Part shown: one piece after another, positions 1-4,917 of the stretch | How the letters are laid out: every line of letters begins with the position of its first letter | Numbering within the stretch: position 1 is the stretch's first letter | Origin: Acidimicrobiia bacterium | Lineage (GTDB): Bacteria; Actinomycetota; Acidimicrobiia; Spongiisociales; JAHEDJ01 | DNA: 10,495 nt | Reading direction: 5' to 3' | Assembly: GCA_030598025.1 (NCBI GenBank) | Contig: JAUVQS010000043.1 | Coordinates: 1 to 10,495, forward strand | Made by a program: the position numbers and the translations under genes | Notes under the pieces: generated by a model | Seen by the model: the letters and a program-made list of their open reading frames with translations, nothing else | What the model was told of the DNA's origin: nothing | Database searches by the model: none

Positions 1-201
1 TCCGACACCCTGTCGCTCGAACCCGTCGAGGTGGGCGATGCTCCATCCAATCCCTATCACCTCATTGTGGTCGGGACGTCACCGGAGCGGGCAGCGGGAG
101 AGGAGTTCCTCGATTGGCTGATCGGGCCGGAAGGTCGCCGCGCCATCGAGCAGGTCAATCGAGAACTATTCGACCGCATCGTGTTCCATCCGCCCGGCTA
201 A
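1..201 (+). CDS. C-terminal end of a tungstate-type ABC transporter substrate-binding protein (partial)
   Basis: An open frame runs from base 1 to a TAA at 199-201, giving 66 residues; the start lies outside the window. The segment reads NPYHLIVV, then FLDWLIGPEGRRAIEQ, then LFDRIVFHP. This resembles the C-terminus of TupA/PstS-like periplasmic binding proteins, where an N-x-Y-x-(hydrophobic) strand is followed by a helix ending in a W-L-x-x-x-x-G-(Q/R)-x-x-I pattern and a final L-F-x-P stretch. Such proteins capture tungstate or a similar oxyanion outside the membrane and deliver it to an ABC permease. Permease and ATPase genes are not visible and would lie to the left if present. The gene converges on the minus-strand FMN reductase with a 25-base gap. 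The family is fairly clear; the exact anion cannot be read from the fragment. Confidence 0.7.
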   Translation, partial: SDTLSLEPVEVGDAPSNPYHLIVVGTSPERAAGEEFLDWLIGPEGRRAIEQVNRELFDRIVFHPPG

Positions 202-224
202 CCATCGCGCGAAAACGACAATGG
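202..224 (-). terminator. Possible hairpin terminator after the FMN reductase gene
   Basis: On the minus strand, immediately after the TAG at 229-227, the RNA can form a 7-pair stem. Bases 224-218 (CCATTGT) pair with 208-202 (GCGATGG), including two G-U wobbles, around a 9-base loop containing TTTT. The stem is weaker on the plus strand because the wobbles become A-C mismatches. There is no U-tract. The 5' arm lies in a GGCCATT unit (226-220) of the same type as the repeat arrays at 847-894 and 3820-3851. It fills the 25-base gap between two convergent genes, where a terminator would be expected. The fold was found by eye. Confidence 0.3.
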
Positions 225-226
225 CC

Positions 227-832
227 CTAGTCGTCGGCTCCGGGATTGCTGGGTGCCTCTTCCCAGGCGCGGAGGAATTCGATCGCTTCATCCGAAGAAT
301 GGAGCGCGGCGAAGCGGGCGACCTGGCGACCGACCTCGCGCAGGCGACGCTCGAAGTAGTCACGATTCGGCGAGTCGATGGCCAGGTTCTCTGAAGCTTG
401 CGGAATCGAAGCCTGTTGTGGGATCACCCAGGCATGGAGGGCACGCCCGATGATCCGCAAACCCTGTAGGGCCTGCGAGGCTCCCAACGAGCCTCCGGAC
501 ACACCGACGAGGCCGACGATCTTGCCCTCGAACTCGTCGAACCCCATCAGATCGATGGCGTTCTTCAGAATGCCGCTGTATCCACCGTGGTACTCGGGCG
601 TGCCCAGGATGAGCCCATGGGCGGGTCCCACGTCCCGCTGCAACCGTTGGACCGCAGTCGAATCTTCTTCGTCCTCATTGCAGTACGGCAGGTCGTAGTC
701 GCGCAGGTCGATCAGACGGGTGACCGCACCGGACTCGGCTGCCCCCTCCAGTGCGGTTCGAACGGCGATCCGCGTCTTACTGTCTTCACGAAGGCTGCCG
801 ACGATTCCGGCAACAATGATCTCTTGCGCCAC
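227..832 (-). CDS. NADPH-dependent FMN reductase-family flavoprotein
   Basis: This 201-residue protein has a flavodoxin-like fold of the NADPH-dependent FMN reductase family (PF03358 type). The FMN phosphate-binding loop is GSLREDS at residues 12-18. The second flavin-contact motif is TPEYHGGYSG at 78-87, followed by LKNAIDLM, and a third glycine-rich loop, SGGSLGA, is at 112-118. Members reduce FMN, quinones, azo dyes or chromate with NAD(P)H in the cytoplasm; the true substrate cannot be told here. The start is GTG at 832-830, because the same frame has a TAG only three codons upstream (844-842). The Shine-Dalgarno site is poor. The C-terminal tail (about 180-201) is acidic. Between this gene and the upstream thioesterase lies the heptamer array at 847-894, so it may have its own promoter or depend on read-through. 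Confidence 0.88.
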   Translation of the reverse strand: MAQEIIVAGIVGSLREDSKTRIAVRTALEGAAESGAVTRLIDLRDYDLPYCNEDEEDSTAVQRLQRDVGPAHGLILGTPEYHGGYSGILKNAIDLMGFDEFEGKIVGLVGVSGGSLGASQALQGLRIIGRALHAWVIPQQASIPQASENLAIDSPNRDYFERRLREVGRQVARFAALHSSDEAIEFLRAWEEAPSNPGADD

Positions 833-846
833 CCGGGCACCCTACC

Positions 847-894
847 AATGGCCGATGCCCAATAGCTGTGGCTAATGGCCAATGGCTAATGGCT
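847..894 (-). repeat. Degenerate tandem heptamer array, consensus [A/G]GCCATT
   Basis: Read on the minus strand, 48 bases divide into seven units of seven bases (one has six). The units at 894-888 and 887-881 are AGCCATT, and those at 880-874 and 853-847 are GGCCATT. The three between them (873-854) are decayed versions. The array begins inside the last codons of the thioesterase gene, whose TAG (888-886) falls across the first two units, and ends 14 bases before the FMN reductase GTG. A related array lies at 3820-3851. It is a microsatellite-like structure, not a CRISPR. Its role is unknown; see the hairpin at 859-878. Confidence 0.8.
859..878 (-). terminator. Possible hairpin inside the heptamer array, after the thioesterase gene
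   Basis: On the minus strand, bases 878-871 (CCATTAGC) can pair with 866-859 (GCTATTGG) around a CACA loop. This gives seven pairs and one T-T mismatch in eight positions. The stem begins eight bases after the thioesterase stop codon. There is no following U-tract, which is common for GC-rich actinobacterial hairpins but makes the call uncertain. The arms come from neighbouring repeat units, so the hairpin may be a by-product of the repeat rather than a selected terminator. Confidence 0.33.
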
Positions 895-1689
895 GCTGGG
901 CGGCAGGATCCTCGACAATTGGCGACTCAAGGCGACCAGGTTCCCTTCAGAATCCCAGATCTCGCCGTCTTCTTCGATGTGGCTCTCGATGAGAAACCTC
1001 GATGCGAACCAAGCCAGCAGCCAACCCGGAGTCGGCTTAGCGCGGAAGTGAATCGTCAGTTCGATCGTCGGCACCCAACCGAATCTTTCGAGATTTAGCA
1101 CGGTCGGCGGGAAGGCGTCCGCGAACAGAGCAAGCGACTTCAGGTCGGGATCCCTGCCATCGAGGAAGCGGATCCATCCGCCCATCTCCGGTCTTCCGAT
1201 CGGTTGGCCGGCGGCACCGCCTGCAACACTCGGCTCGAGTCGAAGGTCGAAGCGTTTCTGGATCTCCATCGTCGCCTGAGCGACGTCATTCCTGATGCAC
1301 TCTTCGGGCGGACTGATAGATGGAGGCTCTGCGGTGATCAGCGTCGGTCCCTCCGAGGCTTCCAGGTCTCCGTAGGTGGCGAGCATGCGGAGTCGCTCAC
1401 GCCCTCCCTGAGTCAACCGGGCGCAGGCCGTTGAGAGGGTTCGCCCTTCCCGCAGCACTTCGACCTCGAGTGTTGCCGGTTCGCCCGACGAAACTCGGCC
1501 CAGAAAGTGGGTGGTCGCGGTCAAGGGATCGGGGTGAGCGACTGCCGACTCGACGGCGGATAGGGCCAGCGCCATCAGGTAACCGCCGTTGGGGATCGTG
1601 CCGATATTCCAGCCGGGAGATATTTCAGCAGCCCAGACGTGATCGCCCAGCGGCGTGACCGCCATGTCTTCATCAAACTCGAATGTCAC
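886..1689 (-). CDS. TesB-like acyl-CoA thioesterase family protein (double hotdog)
   Basis: This 267-residue protein resembles the acyl-CoA thioesterase group with two tandem hotdog domains (4HBT_3 / TesB-like), at its usual length. The N-terminal half carries GWNIGTIPNGGYLMALAL at about residues 26-43, the NGGY loop and long helix of the first hotdog. TTHFLGRVSSGE follows at about 59-70, the strand that lines the acyl pocket. Members hydrolyse acyl-CoA to free acid and CoA in the cytoplasm; chain-length preference cannot be read. The start is GTG at 1689-1687. It directly abuts the TAG of the universal stress protein (TAGGTGA), so translation is probably coupled. The last codons and the TAG at 888-886 lie in the heptamer array, and the terminal residues SSH overlap it. 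The C-terminal hotdog is less clear by eye than the N-terminal one. Confidence 0.82.
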   Translation of the reverse strand: MTFEFDEDMAVTPLGDHVWAAEISPGWNIGTIPNGGYLMALALSAVESAVAHPDPLTATTHFLGRVSSGEPATLEVEVLREGRTLSTACARLTQGGRERLRMLATYGDLEASEGPTLITAEPPSISPPEECIRNDVAQATMEIQKRFDLRLEPSVAGGAAGQPIGRPEMGGWIRFLDGRDPDLKSLALFADAFPPTVLNLERFGWVPTIELTIHFRAKPTPGWLLAWFASRFLIESHIEEDGEIWDSEGNLVALSRQLSRILPPSSH

Positions 1690-2130
1690 CTAGGGGACCA
1701 CCACCACGGGACAATGTGAGTAGTGAACGAGCCGGTCGGCCACCGAACCCATGACGAAACGTTCGATTAGTCCGGCACCTCGCCGGCCGATGACGAGAAG
1801 ATCAGCTTCGACGTCTTCGCAATAGTGCACGATCGCCCCGGCCGGATCGCCGAGTTCTTCACTCACCAGGTATTCGATGCCGTCGAGGTCGACCTCTCGA
1901 ATCGTGCGGTCGAGAACCTCCTTCTGAGCTTCCACCAGGGACTCAGAGAGCGCCCTGGCCGGCGGTGGAGCCCCGCCGATTCCCCACCAACCCTCGGGTG
2001 GGCGCACAACGGTGAGGATGTGCAGCGTGGATTCGTTTCGCCTCGCCATCTCGGCTGCCAGCCGGGTGGCTTCGATGCTGCGGTCGGAACCATCGACTGC
2101 AGCCACGATCACATTCGGCTCCCAGGCCAT
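1690..2130 (-). CDS. Universal stress protein (UspA family, ATP-binding type)
   Basis: A single UspA domain of 146 residues, normal length for the family. The N-terminal strand VIVAAVDGSD places the conserved Asp at residue 13. The C-terminal nucleotide loop is intact: G115-x2-G118-x9-G128-S129 (GRRGAGLIERFVMGS), followed by ADRLVHYSHCPVVVVP. That G-x2-G-x9-G-(S/T) pattern marks the ATP-binding subclass. These soluble proteins accumulate in stress or slow growth and probably act as nucleotide-dependent regulators; the partner is unknown. The ATG at 2130-2128 has a perfect AGGAGGT five bases upstream, the strongest ribosome site in the window. A hydrophobic, Pro/Gly-rich insert (about 43-58, RPPEGWWGIGGAPPP) lies between strand 2 and helix 2. 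The gene is divergent from serA and is the first gene of an operon with the abutting thioesterase. Confidence 0.93.
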   Translation of the reverse strand: MAWEPNVIVAAVDGSDRSIEATRLAAEMARRNESTLHILTVVRPPEGWWGIGGAPPPARALSESLVEAQKEVLDRTIREVDLDGIEYLVSEELGDPAGAIVHYCEDVEADLLVIGRRGAGLIERFVMGSVADRLVHYSHCPVVVVP

Positions 2131-2135
2131 CTTCG

Positions 2136-2142
2136 ACCTCCT
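2136..2142 (-). promoter_or_regulatory. Perfect Shine-Dalgarno for the universal stress protein
   Basis: AGGAGGT on the minus strand, five bases before the ATG at 2130-2128. It fixes the start of the stress protein and implies strong translation. Confidence 0.85.
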
Positions 2143-2189
2143 GTCGTCCTACATCTCACTCTACGTCGTGACGGGTCCGAGCGACGGGT

Positions 2190-2218
2190 TTGGTGGGCGC
2201 CCGTCTGTCGGGCAAGAT
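2190..2218 (+). promoter_or_regulatory. Candidate leaderless promoter of serA
   Basis: TTGGTG (2190-2195), a 17-base spacer, then CAAGAT (2213-2218), with the serA ATG beginning seven bases after the last T. The hexamers are only partial matches to TTGACA/TATAAT, but the spacing is ideal for a transcript that starts on the A of the ATG. No Shine-Dalgarno site precedes that ATG, which fits leaderless translation, common in actinobacteria. Confidence 0.3.
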
Positions 2219-2224
2219 TGCGTC

Positions 2225-3835
2225 ATGCAGGAGGTAGACCCGATACGACCCAAGGTCGTGATTGCTGAGACCATCTCGCAGGCCGGGATCGATGCACTGG
2301 CCGAGCATTGCGATGTTGATGTCGCGGCCGGCGTCGAGCGCGATGACCTGCTGCAAAGGCTGGGCGACGCCAACGGTCTGATCGTCCGTTCCGCCACCCA
2401 GGTCGATGCCGAGTTGATCAGTTCTGCTCCCGAACTCCGCGTGGTCGGTCGGGCCGGCGTCGGCGTTGACAACATCGACCTCGATGCTGCGACGGCGGCC
2501 GGCGTGCTGGTGGTGAACGCCCCGCAAGCCAACACCATCAGTGCTGCCGAGCACACCATGGCGCTGCTATTGGCGCAGGCGCGCAACGTCGCGCCGGCGG
2601 ATGCCAGCATGCGGGCCGGTCGCTGGGACCGCAGGAAGTACCAGGGCATCGAACTTCACGGCAAGACGCTGGGAATTGTCGGACTCGGCCGTATTGGGTC
2701 GCTGGTTGCGCAAAGGGCGCTCTCTTTCGGAATGCGCCTCATCGCCTTCGACCCCTACGTGTCTTCGGAGAGAGCGCGGCGCTTGGGTGTCGAACTCGTC
2801 GCCAATCTCGACGAGTTGTTTGCCCAAGCTGACTTCATCACCGTTCATCTTCCTCGCACCGAGGAGACCACCGGCCTGATCAGACGAGAAACGATCGCGA
2901 AAATGAAAGACGGGGTGCGCATCATCAATGCCTCTCGTGGTGGCATCGTTGACGAGGAGGCCCTGGTTGAGGCCGTGCGGTCCGGCAAGGTATCCGGGGC
3001 AGGACTCGACGTGTACGACGACGAACCCCTGATGGACAGCCCGCTGCGCGATGTCCCGGAGGTCGTGCTCACGCCGCATCTTGGTGCCTCGACCGTTGAA
3101 GCTCAGGACAAAGCCGGCATCGACGTCGCCGAAGCGGTCGGAGCGGCCCTTCGTGGAGAACTCGTGCTGTCGGCGGTCAATGTGGATCTGGGGAGGGATG
3201 TCGCAGACGAAACAAGGGAGTTTCTCGGCGTTGCGGAGTACCTGGGGGCCATCTTCTGCCGGGTAGCTCAAGGGCTTCCCGATCACCTCGTGGTGAGGAC
3301 CGAAGGACGCATTGCCGGATTCCCGATTCGGCCGCTGCGGCTATCTGCACTCAAAGGCGCCTTCAACGTAGTTAGCTCTGCACCCGTCTCGTTCGTCAAT
3401 GTTGAAGCTCTGGCCGATCAAAACGGTTTGGTGGTCGAGGAGGAGGCGTCGACGGAATCCGACGAGTTCGTCTCGCTCTTGCGGTTGTCCGGCGTCGTCG
3501 GCGGTCGCACGGTATCGATCGCCGGAACGATCGGGCGCAAGGGCCCGCACCTCGTATCGATTTTCGGGCACGAAGTCGAGCTATTGATGTCGAGGCACAT
3601 GTTGCTGGTCCGGAATTCTGATGTGCCGGGCGTGATCGGACGGGTCGGAACCTACCTCGGAGAGATCGGAATCAACATTGCCAACATGGCAGTCGGCCAG
3701 TCCCCGGAGACCGGCAGCGCCGCCATGATGGGCCTCAGCCTGGACAAAGCGCTCAGCGAGGAACAAATGGAGCAGTTCAGAGCGCTCGACGGAGTGGAAG
3801 AGGCCCAGCAGGTCGAGTTAGCCATTAGCCATTAG
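2225..3835 (+). CDS. serA: D-3-phosphoglycerate dehydrogenase
   Basis: Oxidises 3-phosphoglycerate to 3-phosphohydroxypyruvate with NAD+, the first step of serine synthesis. The 536 residues fit the long form known from Mycobacterium. The catalytic and NAD-binding part is about 1-318, an intervening (ASB-type) domain about 320-455, and a C-terminal ACT domain about 462-530 (MLLVRNSDVPGVIGRVG). The Rossmann loop is GLGRIG at 153-158. The catalytic residues are R238 (NASRGG), E267 (DDEP) and H285 (TPHLGAS), with the same spacing as the mycobacterial enzyme. The ACT and middle domains suggest feedback by serine. The frame is open back to 2012, but that part is antisense to the stress protein; ATG 2225 matches the family's N-terminus. 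It has no upstream ribosome site, while an AGGAGGT-like site lies just inside the gene (2229-2235). The last residues, LAISH, are encoded by the heptamer repeat at 3820-3851. Confidence 0.96.
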   Translation: MQEVDPIRPKVVIAETISQAGIDALAEHCDVDVAAGVERDDLLQRLGDANGLIVRSATQVDAELISSAPELRVVGRAGVGVDNIDLDAATAAGVLVVNAPQANTISAAEHTMALLLAQARNVAPADASMRAGRWDRRKYQGIELHGKTLGIVGLGRIGSLVAQRALSFGMRLIAFDPYVSSERARRLGVELVANLDELFAQADFITVHLPRTEETTGLIRRETIAKMKDGVRIINASRGGIVDEEALVEAVRSGKVSGAGLDVYDDEPLMDSPLRDVPEVVLTPHLGASTVEAQDKAGIDVAEAVGAALRGELVLSAVNVDLGRDVADETREFLGVAEYLGAIFCRVAQGLPDHLVVRTEGRIAGFPIRPLRLSALKGAFNVVSSAPVSFVNVEALADQNGLVVEEEASTESDEFVSLLRLSGVVGGRTVSIAGTIGRKGPHLVSIFGHEVELLMSRHMLLVRNSDVPGVIGRVGTYLGEIGINIANMAVGQSPETGSAAMMGLSLDKALSEEQMEQFRALDGVEEAQQVELAISH

Positions 3836-3851
3836 CCCAGGGCTCACGGCT
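3820..3851. repeat. Two head-to-head AGCCNNN heptamer arrays between convergent genes
   Basis: On the plus strand, two exact AGCCATT units (3820-3826, 3827-3833) and AGCCCAG (3834-3840) run through the end of serA; its TAG (3833-3835) is part of them. On the minus strand, AGCCGTG (3851-3845) and AGCCCTG (3844-3838) run away from pgpA; the A of its TGA (3853-3851) is the first base of the first unit. The two series meet at the palindrome AGCCCAGGGCT (3834-3844). So each convergent gene ends in AGCC heptamers oriented in its own direction of transcription. The unit type matches the array at 847-894. Confidence 0.75.
3827..3851. terminator. Possible bidirectional hairpin between serA and pgpA
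   Basis: The inverted heptamers can fold as two four-pair AGCC/GGCT stems. The inner stem is 3834-3837 with 3841-3844 around a CAG loop; the outer is 3827-3830 with 3848-3851. A 3-by-3 internal region between them contains one further T-A pair. It lies exactly between two convergent stop codons, where a shared terminator is expected. No U-tract is seen on either side, and the fold was found by eye. Confidence 0.35.
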
Positions 3852-4300
3852 CAGAGCACGATTGCCTGGAAGGCCCACCCGGCGGCCAGGCCGTAGAAGC
3901 CTGCCACGATGTCGTCGGCGGTGATACCCCAACCTCCGGGGAGTCGTTCGGCGGCGCCAACGCCGGGGGTTGACTTGAAGATGTCGGTAAGCCGGAAGAC
4001 GAAGAATGAGACGAGCGCCGGCCAGCCGGCCAGACCGATCGTGGCGACGAACATGCCGGCCGCCTCGTCGATGACCACCCAGCCGGGGTCCCCTTCGTCG
4101 GTGAAGTGGGAGGAGAACCAGACCGCGAGTGCCCCGACCACCAGGGCCGCAACCGCCTGGGCCCACCAACCGATTGCTCCGAGCCCCAGCGACATGATGA
4201 GTGCCAGAGCTGCTCCAACGGTCCCGGAACCCATATCGGAACCTCTAATCGACCGCAGCAGCAGACCTGACCCAAACCACGAGGCGAGAAATCGATGCAT
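3851..4300 (-). CDS. pgpA: Phosphatidylglycerophosphatase A
   Basis: An integral membrane lipid phosphatase that removes the phosphate from phosphatidylglycerophosphate to give phosphatidylglycerol. The 149 residues carry the PgpA signatures: an N-terminal SWFGSG and GSGTVG (24-29), the acidic motif DPGWVVIDEAAG (71-82), FRLTDIFKSTP (102-112) and GGWGITADDIVAGFYG (122-137). The acidic residues D78, E79, D129 and D130 probably bind the metal. The usual P-G-T-x-G and K-P-x-P motifs are altered here (SGTVG, KSTP). Hydrophobic membrane segments lie at about 28-62, 82-104 and 131-149. ATG 4300-4298 was chosen because the family's N-terminus begins there; the same frame is open to 4399 but that part overlaps the upstream gene. 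GGAG of the upstream gene's final codons is 13 bases away, a long spacing, so coupling is likely. It lies 10 bases after the membrane protein gene. Confidence 0.87.
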   Translation of the reverse strand: MHRFLASWFGSGLLLRSIRGSDMGSGTVGAALALIMSLGLGAIGWWAQAVAALVVGALAVWFSSHFTDEGDPGWVVIDEAAGMFVATIGLAGWPALVSFFVFRLTDIFKSTPGVGAAERLPGGWGITADDIVAGFYGLAAGWAFQAIVL

Positions 4301-4310
4301 CGTCGGGAGG

Positions 4311-4850
4311 CTACTCCTTGCCGGCCGGGAGCTTGCGCGCGTATGCCCAGATGGCGTAGCCGAGCAATATGAAGAAAAGCAGGAGGTATTGCGGCGCAAT
4401 CACTCCCGCGACGGCTGTGAGCGATGGGACCAGACGCTTCCAGGATCCCATCGTTCCCTTCTGCATGGCCACGAAACCGAACAATCCCAAACCGATGGGA
4501 AGGAAGATCAAGAAACCCGGCGCGATGGCAGTTGCCGAGGCAATTTCCGGCAGCGTATCGCTTCCAACAGCCTCGCCGATGGCGGCCATCAGATAGCCAA
4601 TCGTCAACAAGGCGACGCCGGCTTCGGCCATCCAGAAACCGGCCGACATGGTCTTGGTGCGATCTTCTCTGTGAATGAGAGAGAGTCCGTGAATGCCCCA
4701 GCCCAGAAGAGGAATCGTGAACGCCGAGGCGGTAAAGGCGAGTGCCTCACTCTCGAATCCGGCGATGAAGAGGGTTAGAGCTGCGCCCATCGCGCCGGCA
4801 ATGCCTGCTACCTGGATTGAATGTGGGCTCGGGTTGGCGGTTTCAGTCAT
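4311..4850 (-). CDS. Unrecognised small integral membrane protein, upstream of pgpA
   Basis: I do not recognise this 179-residue protein. It is strongly hydrophobic, with about five and perhaps six membrane segments (roughly 11-32, 36-58, 70-92, 104-128, and 142-170 which may be one or two). Loops are short. A basic/acidic loop (HREDRTKT, 60-67) follows segment 2, and a Lys/Arg-containing loop (MQKGTMGSWKR, 129-139) follows segment 4. The C-terminal tail, ARKLPAGKE, is probably cytoplasmic. There are no cysteines and no visible catalytic motif. It is the first gene of a two-gene unit with pgpA (10-base gap) and is divergent from the S9 peptidase gene. A role beside phospholipid synthesis is only guilt by association. 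The start is ATG 4850-4848, preceded by a tandem octamer where a ribosome site would be. Confidence 0.75.
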   Translation of the reverse strand: MTETANPSPHSIQVAGIAGAMGAALTLFIAGFESEALAFTASAFTIPLLGWGIHGLSLIHREDRTKTMSAGFWMAEAGVALLTIGYLMAAIGEAVGSDTLPEIASATAIAPGFLIFLPIGLGLFGFVAMQKGTMGSWKRLVPSLTAVAGVIAPQYLLLFFILLGYAIWAYARKLPAGKE

Positions 4851-4866
4851 GATCGCTCGATCGCTG
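4851..4866. repeat. Tandem octamer GATCGCT[C/G] directly before the membrane-protein start codon
   Basis: GATCGCTC (4851-4858) is followed at once by GATCGCTG (4859-4866). Read on the minus strand it occupies the Shine-Dalgarno position of the gene ending at 4850, where only GAG resembles a ribosome site. The junction contains the palindrome CGATCG. It may be chance or a small operator in the divergent region. Confidence 0.35.
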
Positions 4867-4884
4867 GACGGTAGTCAGGTGCAC

Positions 4885-4913
4885 TAGATTCCTCGTGTTG
4901 CATCTTGAAAGGA
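4885..4913 (+). promoter_or_regulatory. Candidate -10 element and ribosome site of the S9 peptidase operon
   Basis: TAGATT (4885-4890) fits TAnnnT and is the best -10 candidate in the 67-base divergent gap, though no good -35 stands 16-18 bases before it. GAAAGGA (4907-4913) is a reasonable Shine-Dalgarno four bases before ATG 4918 and supports that start. This is the only gap upstream of the six-gene operon, so its main promoter should lie here. Confidence 0.4.
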
Positions 4914-4917
4914 CGCC

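Larger units (their letters stand above)
2131..2224. promoter_or_regulatory. Divergent intergenic region between usp and serA
   Basis: These 94 bases must hold promoters for both directions. For the stress protein, TAGAGT (minus strand, 2163-2158) is a plausible -10 element without a convincing -35. For serA see the candidate at 2190-2218. GCCCG (2199-2203) and CGGGC (2209-2213) form a small inverted repeat around TCTGT that sits between the serA promoter elements and could be an operator. None of this can be proved by reading. Confidence 0.4.

Noticed and set aside
847..894. The heptamer array as a CRISPR
   Set aside because: Units are seven bases long with no spacers and no cas genes are nearby.
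2012..2224. An upstream extension of serA to 2012
   Set aside because: It overlaps the stress protein antisense and adds residues absent from known SerA proteins; ATG 2225 matches the family start.
2567..3286. A 239-codon minus-strand frame inside serA
   Set aside because: SerA is intact here with all catalytic residues; the reverse product has no recognisable motif.
4301..4399. A pgpA start at 4399 giving 182 residues
   Set aside because: The extra 33 residues overlap the upstream gene and resemble no PgpA N-terminus; ATG 4300 gives the expected beginning.
3909..4778. A 289-codon plus-strand frame opposite pgpA and the membrane protein
   Set aside because: The minus-strand products have clear PgpA motifs and membrane segments, while the plus-strand product is low in hydrophobic structure and looks like a shadow.
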